From Boesenbergia rotunda (lineage: Eukaryota; Streptophyta; Magnoliopsida; Zingiberales; Zingiberaceae), in NCBI GenBank assembly GCA_024364735.1, contig JAGFNQ010004749.1, forward strand, positions 285,501 through 349,500: a stretch of 64,000 nucleotides of DNA. The letters run 5' to 3'. Below, piece after piece: positions 34,254 to 44,823 of this stretch (the stretch's first letter is position 1; the number at the start of each line of letters is the position of its first letter). The notes beneath the pieces were generated by a model. That model was not told the origin of the DNA. It was given only the letters and a program-made list of their open reading frames with translations, and searched no databases. The translations under genes and the position numbers were made by a program.

Positions 34254-36005
34254 CTCTGTAATGACCCGCCTTCTGGTACTAGGCTTCAAGGCGGATCGTC
34301 ACTACTAACTAACTGACTGACTAATTGACTAATTAATGATTTCTATAAATACTAAACCAACTGGGAGAATTTTGAAAATTCTTATTTCGCTATTTACTGA
34401 ACTAACAATTCATAAACATGTTGAAAGTACTAACTAGCCTAAAATAAAGCAAAAGTTTAATCTTATAAGCTTGGTAGGAATCTCAACAACGATATGTAAA
34501 AGCATAAACATAAATGTGCCAAGTTTATATCAACTTCTTATTGAAACCATTCATTATTCATATCTAAGGGCATTCTTAGCTACTACATGTCATTCTATAT
34601 GGTGCATATATCTTAAAACAAGCATACCCTATGTATTTACCATGTAAATCGACAGTATCAAGTTCTTATCTCTAAAGCTTAAGCATGACTCTAAATTACC
34701 ATATTACAAGTAGTAACTTATATCATTCAACATTCGCTAAGCAAGTATTAACACAGGTAATTAAACTACCTTAATGTACTAGGCACCACAAATAACGAGT
34801 CTAAACAGGTTAATACATGGTTCTCATAATATATCGCGAAATAACTAAAGAAGCATAAACAAGAAAACTAAAGAAGCATACTAGGCACCACGAATACCAG
34901 TCTAATTAAGTTCATATATGGTTCACATCATATATTGCGGAATAACTAAAGAAGCATAATAAAGACTATTTCTATGCTTTGCAAGTTCCGAAGACTTTTA
35001 TTCCAACTCCACCATCACGCACACTTTGCATCAAGCCCGCCGCCTCCGCTACTAGTGTTTTCCTTTACCTGTATCTGCAGTATAAGGAAATGCAAACTAA
35101 TAAGCATAAAGCTTAGTAAGTACCATCTAGCCTCACAAAACTATAAAATCTCGGATTATGCTTTTCAAAACATGCTATGCAAATACACGCTCATGTTCAT
35201 AAACAATCATGTTATGCTCATGCTAAAATACATGTCATAAAATGTCATGGCAAATAACTGAGACATGGCACATACTAAACTAGAACTGAAAAGTAAGCTA
35301 TAGCATGACATATATATCTGAACTGAAACTGAAACTAACTAACATAAAACTAATTATTAAATTCACCACATGCTAATATGAATTTCTGAAAACTAAATAC
35401 ATATAGTAGGTGAAAGTAATAATCAACTGCTGTGGGCCCGGCAATGTACCAACTGTGCGCGCATCCCTAATAAACTCGAGGTAGCAAATCCCGAATCCAT
35501 TAGGGTTCTACTAGGTTATCTAAACCTAGGGGCAACTAGGAGCCCATCCCATACTAGGTTATCTGAACCTAGGGGCAACTTGGAGCCCATCCCTGGACCG
35601 AAGTCCGGTACAATGCCAACTGAAAATAAAATAGTTCTTTTATACTTTTCTTTTTCTCTTCTGATTCTTGCTTTTACTAGGTTATCTAAACCTCGGGGCA
35701 ACTAGGAGCCCATCCCGTTGGACCTTGGTCCCGATCATAAACTGAAGCAAGAATTTCTATTCTTTAATGCTTTCTATAGCAATAACTGAATTAAACAATT
35801 TAACAAACACCTAACATGCTTCATGACCCAAAACTGAAGGGTAGCACAACGTGTTTGTTCATAATTTACGATTTCTAATCGTAAAACATACATACAAGGA
35901 AATAAGGCATATGAAAAAGCAACCGAAACTACTTATACTGCAGGTGAGGGATACTTACATCCTGCGCTAGGTTTTCCTTACGAATAAAATCTGAAATTCC
36001 CGAGG

Positions 36006-36073
36006 GAACGTCGAATTTCGACGTTCTTCTTGCTCCTTGGCGTTCTCCTCGCGTCTACGAGAGTTCTCGTAGA
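36006..36073 (-). promoter_or_regulatory. Two leader dyads in the Tekay 5' LTR
   Basis: A 21-bp inverted repeat built on gaacgtcgaa is at 36006-36026. A 20-bp near-palindrome built on tctacgagag is at 36054-36073. Both lie downstream of the TATA box on the minus strand, so they would be in the 5' leader RNA. The more diverged solo LTR at 3652-5759 keeps both. Confidence 0.55.
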
Positions 36074-36221
36074 GAATAGGGCCTCTTGAGACCTTCCCTT
36101 GGCTTCTCCTTTGTCTTGGGCGAGAGAGAGGGCGAGAGGAAGAAAAAAATCGCGAGAGGGAGAGAGGGAGTCGGCGGAGAGAGGATGTGAGGGAAAGAAT
36201 GAATAAAAACGCCCTAAGTTT

Positions 36222-36231
36222 CCCTTTTATA
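36222..36231 (-). promoter_or_regulatory. TATA box of the Tekay 5' LTR
   Basis: TATAAAAGGG on the minus strand, about 150 bp upstream of the second leader dyad. Confidence 0.6.
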
Positions 36232-36488
36232 CTTATGGAAAAAAATTTAACTAATTCTAGCTTATCTATTGTTTCCGCTAACATATTTGAGCAAAAGCAA
36301 GCTAGCCCACTTGGTTCACCCCTCCTCTCATAGCCTAGGTTTAGGGATCAAATCCCACTTATGTATTTTTCTCTTTTTACCCTTTTTGCCACTTTCGTTT
36401 ACGGAAAAATTCTATAAAAATATCCATAAATTCGGAATAAATTCTAAGATATTTCTAAAATTAGTTTCGAGAATTTTCGGGCGTTACA

Positions 36489-37403
36489 GGTGCGGGAATG
36501 ATCCAAACACTTCAGGGAACCCCTCTGAATAGCTTGGATTGATGAAGAATTTGACAAAACCGAATTTGAAGCTATCAAATACAAGGCTACGGAAACCTCT
36601 CAACAGCCCTGTTCTTGCCCAATTCCAAGCTGAAAACTCCACAAACTACTCTCCCTAGTGACCTCGAACTTGATCTGATGAAGGATGGAGGTGGTCGCGC
36701 CCCTTGGATGAAGAACTCTATTGAAGAAACGAAGAAACAAACGAAGAAGAAACTGGTTGCGGCGAGAACGCGACGAGGAAGAGGCTGCGGAAATTTTTGA
36801 TTAAATAGTTATCAACGGACGGCCCAGATTGATCGGAGGAGATCCAACGGCTGATCTTGCTCTGATTGGAGCCAAACTTTAATGATGATGATCAGGGGTC
36901 AGGATCTACCTTGTGGTAGCTCAGATCCTCTAGATGTGCAACGGATGGTCCAGATCAACTTAATCTTTGAACGAACGATCTAGAGTCGTCCAAGCTTGAT
37001 CCAACGGTTGATTGAGCTCTGATTGGGATGAAACCTTCAGATCTTGATCAGGGTGCTTGATCAACCCTAACCCTAGCTCGGATTGCTTCAGATCGTCCCG
37101 GATGGCTCAGATCTAGCCGCTTTTGAATCGGACGGCTCGGATTAATCGTAAGCTTGATAAATCGATCCGGTTCACTTCCGACTCAAGTTTGACCCAATAT
37201 GCTCTAGGTCCAGGATCCTTTCATGCCTACAAATATATATCAGAAAATTAGTGGCCAAATAATCCAAAAATGTGTAATTTTACAATTAAGTCCAAAATAA
37301 GAGGAAATCCTAAAACCTAGGACAATTTCACAATTAAGCAATAAAAACATGGGTCAAACATGGATTTTGGCAATTAAAATAATCAATAAAATGGAATCTA
37401 TCA
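36489..37403 (-). repeat. 5' LTR of the Tat/Athila-like element, right piece
   Basis: Continues the LTR after the ggtgc duplication and aligns with 20181-21095 of the partner copy. It ends at ctatca, followed by the TSD aggat. Confidence 0.95.
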
Positions 37404-38095
37404 AGGATGCCTGGCCGGGAGTAGCAGAAGATCCTAACATCTCTTGGTACCGAGGATTCCCGAGATGAGTAGACCTGACCATGGTGCTGAGGATACCCAA
37501 CCAGGAGTAGGCGAAGATCCTACCATCTTGTGGTGCTGAGGATGCGCAAGATGTGTAGACCTGACTGTGGTGCTAAGGATGCCCGGCCGGGAACAACCGA
37601 TGATCCTACCATCTCGTTGTGCCGAGGATGCCCGAGATGAGTAGACCTAACCGTGGTGCTGAGGATGTCCAACTAGGAGTAGGCGAAGATCCTACCATCT
37701 CGAGGTGCCGAGGATGCTCGAGATGTGTAGACCTGGCCGTGGTGCTGAGGATGCCCGACCAAGAGCAGCCTAAGATCCTACCATCTAGTGGTGTCGAGGA
37801 TGCCCGAGATGAGTAGACCTCGCCGTGGTGCTGAGATTGCCCGGCCTGGAGTAGCCAAGATCCTACCATCTCGAGGTGCCGAGGATGTTCAAGATGTGTA
37901 GACCTGACCGAGGCCCTGTGAATGCCCGGTCGGGAGCAGCCCAAGATCCTACCATCTCATGGTGCCGATAATGCCCAAGATGTGTAGACCTGGACATGAT
38001 ACTGAGGAAGCACGGTCGGGAGTAGCCTGGGCCTATACCATCTTGAGGTGTTGATGATACCCAAGATATATAAGCCTAGCCGAGGTGCTGAAGAG
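37404..38095. repeat. 86-bp tandem array, island 3
   Basis: About eight units, with the catctcg phrase near 37438, 37523, 37609, 37695, 37780, 37866 and 37952. Divergence rises toward the right end, where the last unit fades at tgctgaagagg. Right of it are about 180 bp with nothing recognisable, then the coiled-coil ORF region. Confidence 0.93.
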
Positions 38096-38279
38096 GTCGA
38101 GTCCTGTTCTTGCTAGTACAGGCAAATAACAACGCACCAGGTCCTTGTCTCCTCCTTAGACTTCACGTGTGTAAAGGAGTCTATACGGGAGAGGGGGCGA
38201 GGAGCAATACACAACATAAGGGCAATGCATGAGATAGGAAACAAGATGCAGAAAATAAATCACATGGGATATTGAAGCA

Positions 38280-38545
38280 GAAGATAAAAATGTTTTATTC
38301 AAAATTGGAGCTTACATTTGGAGTACATTCATGTAAGAATGTGACAGAAGATAAAAATATTCCATTCAGAATTGGATGGAACTTACATTTAGAGTACATT
38401 CATGCAAGAAAGTGATGGAAGATAAAAATATTCCATTTAGAATTGGAGCTTACATTTGAAATACATTCATGCAAGAACGTGACAGAAGATAAAAATATTC
38501 CATTCAGAATTGGAGCTTACATTTGGAGTACATTCAAAAGCAAAA
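38280..38545. repeat. 67-71-bp minisatellite downstream of the coiled-coil ORF
   Basis: The phrase gaagataaaaat recurs at 38280, 38347, 38418 and 38485, each followed by ttcaaaattggagcttacat-like sequence. Four units, the last fading into the ORF's 3' flank. Confidence 0.85.
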
Positions 38546-38599
38546 AATAAAATGTAAAATATAAAAGATGAAAAACAACAACACAGATTTGGAAGGGCA

Positions 38600-40136
38600 C
38601 TACAGCTCTTTGTCCTCCGCTGGAAGCTCCACCCAAACCTGACCAACACTGAGAAAACTCAGATCAATATCTGGTTTCAGCACCTTGGTTCATTGGAGTT
38701 GTTGAACAACCCCATTAAAGCCCTGTTTCATACGCTTCAAGACTTGTCCAGCCAAAATGTCGCCAAATCCCTCGGACTGGAGGAACTTGGCCTTGAATGC
38801 GGCCTCCGCCTCCGCCTATTGGGACTCTTCGTTAGCCTTGTATTTCTGCAATTCTTCTAAGGCTTGGTCCCTAGTAGTCTTTAGCTTGCTCAGGAGACGC
38901 TCTAAGGTGGTCGAGAGATGCGATCTAGCTTGGTCGAGGTCCTTCTGTAGGTTGAATATATGAGCAGCAGCAGCTTCTATCACGATCTCTTTCTCTGCCA
39001 GCTGATTCGCTTGCTCTTGAATCCAATCATTGAGGGCCTCGATAGATGACTCTAGGAGGTGGACGTCTTCCAATAGCTTTGTCTCCCGAGCTTGGAGTCG
39101 CCCCTGCTCCTGAGTCAATTGACTCACTTCCTCGGAAAGGGTTGTCGCCCTCTCTAATAGAAGTCGTTCCTTGAACTGGCCTGACAAAAGAAAAATAAGG
39201 GTCAAAAGGAAAAAAATAAAATAAATACACCGAGAAGCTTATCTTCAGGAGCGACTTGTACAAGCAGGTGATTTCCCCAACCGAAGGCATCCCTCTGAGG
39301 GATGTCAGGTGCTCTTCGGTTCGCCCCTGCATGGCTTGATGGCTCTGTGGGGAAGGTATTCCGGAGGCAACCCCGGAGCCGCGAGGAGTGAGAGGTAGGA
39401 GGCGCGGCGTGGAGGTGTGTACGCTTGAGGGTCGGACGAATTGTCATCGGTACTGGAGGACACCTCGTTTGCAGGATATTTCCCCTGTGGCAGCTCCTTA
39501 AGTTGGACTGGTTGGAAGCCTCCAGTCAATGCCTTCTCGACCGCTTGTACCTTCCGGCGCAGGCGGGCACTGGTGAATTCAGGCTCGTCTGGTCTCATCC
39601 TCTTGCCCTTGGGGCTGCTGGAGGCCTTAGGGACTCTGGGAGGGAGCTCGGCCTCACCCTTCAGCTCCACGGTAGTCGGTGACTCCCTCCAGTGGGGCTT
39701 GGAGAGAGGAATAGTATCCTCCTCCTCCTCAGTAGCCCTAGCCGAGCGGGTCCTTTTCCTGGGAGGGGCCAGAGGAGCCGCAGGTTTCCGACAGGGGGCT
39801 TGTGGCTCGCTCTCCTCCTCCACTTCCTCCTCAGCGGGTAGGATTATGTGTGGTCGTCTGATAGGTGGTGGGTCTGCTTTCAAAGTTGGCTTTGTTGCCA
39901 ACATCGAAGCCTGAGCCGGCGGTTCCTCGTCGGCACCTCCTGCCTCAACAGGAATAGGAGAAAGGGGGGTTTCCTGAACACCGGGTAGCTTTGTGGTGGT
40001 CAGCTCCTCACCTTGGATCTACTCGGAGCCCTCGGAAGGCTCAGTCGCGGAAGGAGGAGGGGTCAGAGCTTGTTCATCTGCAAGCTCCCACTTGAGAAGT
40101 TTGCTCATAGCCCGGGAGAGCATAATGTTCATTGTA
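38600..40136 (-). pseudogene. Decayed coiled-coil ORF of unknown role, probably from an old transposon
   Basis: From the right, the frame reads a Pro/Glu-rich N-terminal part (LLKWELADEQALTPPP, then a TAG). A 200-codon stretch 39305-39904 is basic and Ser/Pro-rich with KRTRSARATEEEEDTIPL. A clear coiled coil follows (38816-39180, with LLLERATTLSEEVSQL and LAEKEIVIEAAAAHIFNLQ). The tail SEGFGDILAGQVLKRMKQGF ends near 38600. At least two further stops (after EESQ and VVQQLQ) and a frame change between 39305 and 39205 break it. The frame change could be a short intron: GT...AG at 39181-39230 would join KLLG to QFKERLLL, though 50 bp is short for a plant. Such proteins are common beside plant transposons; I cannot name a function. 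Confidence 0.6.
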
Positions 40137-40188
40137 ACATAAACAACAAAATGTCAGTTATGGAGGTCGATACAGTGCACTTACGGAG

Positions 40189-40429
40189 TGTGGGATCGGA
40201 TTGAATCGATAGAAGGGGGTGAATATCGATCGTTAAAAATTTTCAGACAAAGAGAGTAATTACGCAGCGGAAATAGCAAAAACAATCGCTAACACGGTTT
40301 ATTTTTTACTTGGTTCGGAGTCGCGGTCGGCTCCTACTCCAAGGCCCACAGTCCTTGACCGTTTACGATGGGCAATTCTATATTTTTGTAAAAGATTACA
40401 AGTTGGGATACAAATATATAATTTAAAAC
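40189..40429 (-). repeat. 3' LTR of B, left piece
   Basis: Starts tgtgggatcggattg on the plus strand, the reverse of A's LTR end, and includes the ggttcggag and tactccaaggcccac blocks found in A near 8700-8760. It is cut at 40429 by element C. Confidence 0.88.
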
Positions 40430-40555
40430 TGTTGATGCAGTCTGACCTGATTGTTGTTTTGGTGTTGACACCGTTTTAAGTTTGGTTGAGTGAGATCAGA
40501 TAGTTAAGTTCGGATTAAGTCCTGGTCGAGGACTAGGTAAAAGTCCTGGTGAGTG

Positions 40556-41090
40556 AAGCCGGGTCCTAACATGGGAAGCTAGGTGAAGGAAATCCTAATG
40601 AGTGAAGCTAGGTGAAGTAAATCCTGGTGAGTGAAGCCAGGTCCTAGCAAGGGAAGCTAGGTGAAGGAAATCCTAGTGAGTAAAGCTAGGTCCTAGTAAG
40701 GGAAGATAGGTGAAGGAAATCCTAGTGAGTGAAGCTAGGTGAAGTAAATCCTGGTGAGTGAAGCCGGATCCTAGCAAGGGAAGCTAGGTGAAGGAAATCC
40801 TAGTGAGTAAAGCAAGGTGAAATACATCCTGGTGAGTGAAGTCGGGTCCTAGCAAGGGAAGATAGGTGAAGGAAATCCTAGTGAGGGAAGATAGGTGAAG
40901 GAAATCCTAGTGAGTGAAGCTAGGTGAAGTAAATCCTGGTGAGTGAAACCGGGTCCTAGCAATGGAAGCTAGGTGAAGGAAACCCTAGTGAGTGAAGCTA
41001 GGTGAAATAAATCCTGGTGAGTGAAGCTGGGTCCTAGTTAGTGAAGCTAGGTTGGACTAAGTCCCGGTGAGTGAAGCTGCGCATGAAGTC
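40556..41090 (+). repeat. Irregular CCTAG/CTAGG tandem repeats in the 5' LTR of C
   Basis: The same subunits as the regular 78-bp array of the right LTR (tcctagcaagggaagctagg and tcctggtgagtgaagccggg), but with extra and missing subunits. Confidence 0.8.
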
Positions 41091-41169
41091 TTGGTTCGGG
41101 GGACTGAGCACAAGTCAGAGAGGGCAAGGGAGCTTGTTCTCTGGACTAAGGGTCTAAAAGAGTGGCTGG

Positions 41170-42122
41170 TGTTTAGGCAATCGACCCAAGGATGATCGGG
41201 AAGATCATGGTTTTGATGTGTGTGTGCCAATATGTTTAAGGGTAGGGTGTTGTGTTGTTATTTGATATGTGTGATTGAGTTTGCAGGACTTGGAGAATCA
41301 CACATGGAGGACATATCCGAGGGACGAGAGCCGAGGGAGGAGGACTCCAAGGGCAAGCCGGGAAGTGGACTTCAAAGGGCACACGTGAAGGGTGGCATGG
41401 AGGCAAGCCAAGGGAAGGCTTGTGTGCGCATCCGAGGGACGATAGTCAGTGGAAGAAGACTTCAAGGGGCAAACCAAGGGAGTATACCTGAAGGCACACG
41501 TGAAGGAGAGTGTTCGAGTGAGAGTGAGTGATTGTAAAAGCTGGGCAGTCGACTGGTAGAAAGGCAGTCGACTGCCAGAGCAAACAGAAACTCACAAAAG
41601 GTTTCAGACCTGAGACCAGTCGACTGCTCCAGGAGCAGTCGACTGGTAACCCTGAAAACTAGCCGTTGAGTTAGCTATTGGCTAGCATTTAAGGCTAGAC
41701 CAGTTGACTGCCAAAGGGGCAGTCGACTGGTGTCAGGCTGGACAACTCGTGGAGTTGTTCTTTACTCTTATTTAAAGGGGTCTTTTTGGCACGAGGAAGG
41801 TACGGTTCTTTACTGTACCAAAGTGCTGCTAGTGCCCAAACTGATCAGTTCTTCCTCAAGCTTTCATTTCAATCTTGTAAAGAGGAAGAAGACAACCTTG
41901 TAAAGGTTTTCTCCACCTTGAAGGAAACGTTTCATAGTGGAGGTGGTGTACTCGTGTAAATCCTTGGATTAGTCACCTTTCGGGGTGGATGCCAAGTAAA
42001 ATCTTCTTGTTACCATTGAATTCTATATTTTCATTATATTTTTGTATTGTGTTAACCCTCTTGTAGAGAGAATTTGACAAAAGTGCTATTCACCCCCCTC
42101 TAGCAAGCGCCACGATCTTACA
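41170..42122 (+). mobile_element. Solo LTR of another copia family inside C's 5' LTR
   Basis: A 953-bp insertion present in the left LTR of C and absent from the right. It is bounded by the duplication gctgg (41165-41169 and 42123-42127). It starts tgtttaggcaatcg and ends cgccacgatcttaca; the cacccccctctagc phrase before its end resembles other copia LTR ends here. The orientation is taken from that phrase. No internal region is present. It contains six CAGTCGACTG palindromes and a weak TATA-like tatttaaa near 41770. Confidence 0.9.
41546..41729 (+). promoter_or_regulatory. Three pairs of CAGTCGACTG palindromes in the solo LTR
   Basis: Copies begin at 41546, 41565, 41617, 41636, 41701 (one base changed) and 41720. 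Within each pair the spacing is exactly 19 bp. They lie just upstream of the presumed core promoter. Confidence 0.6.
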
Positions 42123-42126
42123 GCTG

Positions 42127-42597
42127 GATCGGTCTGGAGTTCGATCAGGGAGTTGGCACAAACTCCCTTGATAGTAGATCGGTCACAAGATCGATCCAGG
42201 ATGTCTGATCGATCTGGTGACCGATCAGAAACAAATCAGAAATATTCTGCGAAGTCACTGGGAGATATCTGATCGGTCAGTACGACCGATCATATAGGAT
42301 CTGGACCGATCAGGAGGTAGCATGATCGGTCCAGCATGAGGTTGATGAGTCAGGCTGACCGATCTGGCCCTTGGCTAATTGGTCAGGCTGACTGATCAGG
42401 CCTTGGCTGATCGGTCAGGTAGACTGATCAGTGCCTTGACTGGAAATCACTGGAATTCACAGTAGGTTTGAGGATCGGTCTGGTGACCGATCCCCAATCT
42501 CTGATCGGTCAGTAAGACCGATCAGAACTTCACTGGATCGATCCGAATCGAGTCTGATTGGTCAGGAGGGTGGCTGATCGGTCAAGGTGACCGATCA
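42127..42597 (+). promoter_or_regulatory. Cluster of GATCGGTC/GACCGATC dyads in the 5' LTR of C
   Basis: At least seven pairs in which GATCGGTC is followed, after a 4-5-base gap, by GACCGATC or a one-base variant, plus single copies. The right LTR carries the same cluster at 47234-47671. Confidence 0.65.
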
Positions 42598-43404
42598 GCG
42601 CCTCACAACTTTAATTCAAATTATTGTCAGATCTTTGATTTCCTTTTGATTTGGTTCTGATTTGCTTCGATAATAAGTCTATGAGTATGCATATGATACA
42701 AAGACGATACAGAGCTGTGATATTCAAATGAAGGAGCAAGATGAAGGGTCAATGGTGACTTTTATCTTGGCTATTTTGTTTGGTATGTGTTTGCAGGTTT
42801 CAAAGGCGTCTGGCGTCTGGCCTGAAGCTTCAGCTGAAGAGATGACTTCAGTGAGCTCAGAAGGGGTCAGTAGGTCAGTGGGTGACGACGCCGTGGGTCA
42901 GTGGGTGGCGAAACATGTAGATGTGCAGAAGGAAGGCTTATGAAGAAGCTTGGAAGTAGAGGAGATGGGAAACGAACAGAAAACGAAGCAAAGGGTTTTT
43001 GTTGTGGGTTTTGCTGTGTTGTTGTGCTCTCTGTATTATTTCTTCTTCCTTGAAGCTTTCTACTACATCTGTTGTGCTACCTTCTCGTGGTCTCCTGTGC
43101 TCAACTTGATACATTTCTGAGATCTGTGGAGAGGTTACTCCACCGAGAAGGAGAAGTTATTAACCGGATTCAGTCCGGGGCTTGATCTGCCGACGATCAA
43201 GGGATCACCCACCTCACGGGCACGCCAAGGAGTAGGGGCATGTTATCCTCGAACCTTGTAAATCTCCTGTGTTAGTGTTTGTTCTGCCGTATTCTTTCTA
43301 TTCTGCTTTTCCGCTGCTAACCCGAGTGCAGAAAGATCGAAGTGAGTTTTTGGTGGCTGGCTATTCACACCCCACCCTCTCTAGCCATCCCAGATCCCAA
43401 CAAG

Positions 43405-43417
43405 TGGTATCAAAGCC
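43405..43417 (+). other. Primer-binding site of C (initiator tRNA-Met type)
   Basis: TGGTATCAAAGCC, two bases after the 5' LTR. It has one change from the usual TGGTATCAGAGCC seen in D. Confidence 0.8.
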
Positions 43418-43458
43418 TAGTGCTCTTTCAAACGGATTAACACCCGAAGAGCAAGAGG

Positions 43459-44823
43459 ATGGCTTTGAGAGAAGGCTTCAGCACCAACAGACCACCTTTC
43501 TTCGATGGAGCAGACTTTCAATACTGGAGATCCAGGATGGAGTACTATTTGAAAACCGACATTGGTATGTGGTTTTCAATCAAGGAGGGATTCTCCCCTC
43601 CAAAGGATGCTGAGGGCAAGGAACTCGAGTCATCAAGGTGGTCAACCGAACAAACCAGAAAAGGTGAGGCTGATGCTAAGACAGTGGTCACCCTGCAGTG
43701 TGGGATGACCAAGGAGCAACTCATCAAGGTTGGTCCTTTCGCAAGTGCCAAAGATCTATAGAACAAGCTCATAGAGCTACATGAAGGTACTCGAGATTCC
43801 CGAATAGCAAAGAGGGATCTCTTCCTCAACCAACTCCAGAACCTTACCATGAAAGATTATGAAACTGTGAGTGAACTTCATGGTCGATTCACAGAGATCC
43901 TAAATGGTTTGCACTCTATCAATGAGAAGGTCGAGAACCGTGACCTTGTAAGGTATGTAATTAAGTCATTTCCTAGGAATGCCTTATGGTCATCCATGGT
44001 GGATGCCTACAAGGTATCCAAGGATCTGCCCAATGTAAAGTTAGATGATTTTTTCTGTGAAATGGAGCTACATGAGATTGCTAACAAAGGCCCAAAAGAG
44101 AAGGGTATTGCTCTTGTTGCAGGGGACAAGGGAAAGAAGAAGAAACTCAAGAAGAAGGAGGAGAAGGAAAAGTAGAAGAAGGCCTTGAAGGCCACATGGG
44201 ATGAGTCCTCATCTAGCTCATCCGAGGAGGAGAAGAGTACCTGCCACGTGGCTCTCATGACAATTGAAGATTCGAACGTAGGAAGTGGTGACGAATCAAG
44301 TGATCCATCTACCGCGGCTTCATCATCTTCGGATGATGAAGAGGTAATCTCTCTCGAGCTAGATAAATGATATAGAACTATTGCATGCTTGTCTACCTTG
44401 CTTAAAAAATCTAAGGACAAGGTAAGATCATTAAAATTGGAAGTAGAACAATTGAAAACCTCTAAAGATGAGGTAATTGATGATTTGCAGGTTGAGGTCC
44501 TTGAGGATGAGAACGAGGTCTTAAAAACTGAAGTTGAAAAACTCAAGAACCTTCTTGGGAAATTTTCAACTAGCTCTAAGACCTTGGATATGATCCTCAA
44601 CTCCCAAAGAGCGGTCTACAACAAGGCCAGTATAGGTTACCGACCTAAGGAACTTAGTTTTGGGTCATTAATGTCTAGAATCCAATTTAGATCACCAAAT
44701 ATTTCTAAGGTTCAAGGACTTAGGAAGAAAATGACCAAGACATGGGTGCCAAAGACTTGCATTGTAGGTTCATTAGGTCCCAAGGTTTGGGTACCTAAAT
44801 TATCTATCTTTCGTATTGTGTAG
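43459..44823 (+). pseudogene. gag: Gag of C, without a zinc knuckle
   Basis: One frame of 455 codons from ATG at 43459. Premature stops are at 43759-43761 (where D has Trp), 44173-44175 and 44368-44370; the final TAG is at 44821-44823. The N-terminus reads RPPFFDGADFQYWRSRMEYY. The capsid-like core has LQCGMTKEQLIKVGP, ILNGLHSI and SFPRNALWSSMVDAYKVSK, all paralleled in D. In D the CFSCNRKGHFKHEC knuckle precedes KKALQATWDES; in C only a Lys/Glu run precedes KKALKATWDES, so the knuckle has been lost. A C-terminal coiled coil and LDMIL, SIGYR and WVPK blocks follow. RNA packaging by this copy would be doubtful. Confidence 0.9.

Larger units (their letters stand above)
27556..36488 (-). mobile_element. 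Ty3/gypsy chromovirus, Tekay/Del type, inserted in the LTR of the outer element
   Basis: An 8933-bp element with two 2232-bp LTRs and duplication ggtgc at 27551-27555 and 36489-36493. The tRNA-Met primer site is beside the right LTR and the polypurine tract beside the left, giving minus orientation. Minus-strand order is gag, protease, RT, RNase H, integrase and a chromodomain-like tail, the Ty3/gypsy order. RT, RNase H and integrase are long and well conserved. The gag/protease junction has lost the zinc knuckle and protease active site, and several stops are present, so this copy is defective alone. The Tekay/Del placement rests on the C-terminal VKVIWQNHRVEEATWEPE phrase and RT motifs. Confidence 0.95.
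34257..36488 (-). repeat. 5' LTR of the Tekay element
   Basis: 2232 bp, matching 27556-29787 in length and in most positions. Differences cluster at about 36275-36370. Confidence 0.95.
18386..37403 (-). mobile_element. Non-autonomous Ty3/gypsy-type (Tat/Athila-like) element with 2.7-kb LTRs and one unusual ORF
   Basis: LTRs of 2710 and 2711 bp (the latter split) end in TG/CA and are flanked by aggat at 18381-18385 and 37404-37408. The primer site beside the right LTR matches plant tRNA-Asp, as used by Tat and Athila elements, and the polypurine tract lies beside the left LTR, so the element is on the minus strand. The internal region (21096-25754, 4.66 kb) shows no protease, RT, RNase H or integrase motif; it has one ORF with two stops. 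Tat/Athila kinship rests on the primer site, the polypurine tract GTGTGGGGGAGT and LTR size. LTR copies are nearly identical by eye, so the insertion is recent. Its 5' LTR contains the Tekay element. Confidence 0.9.
40430..43402 (+). repeat. 5' LTR of C
   Basis: Starts tgttgatgcagtctgacctg and ends cagatcccaaca. It contains tandem repeats, the inserted solo LTR and a cluster of GATCGGTC dyads. Without the solo LTR and its TSD it is about 2015 bp, matching the right copy. Confidence 0.93.

Noticed and set aside
39425..39914. Plus-strand frames of 85 and 157 codons
   Set aside because: Antisense of the minus-strand Ser/Pro-rich part of the coiled-coil ORF.
42728..42943. Small frame with a signal-peptide-like start in C's LTR, recurring at 47800-47994
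   Set aside because: The two copies are LTR duplicates, so recurrence proves nothing; most differences change the amino acid and the right copy ends in another frame.
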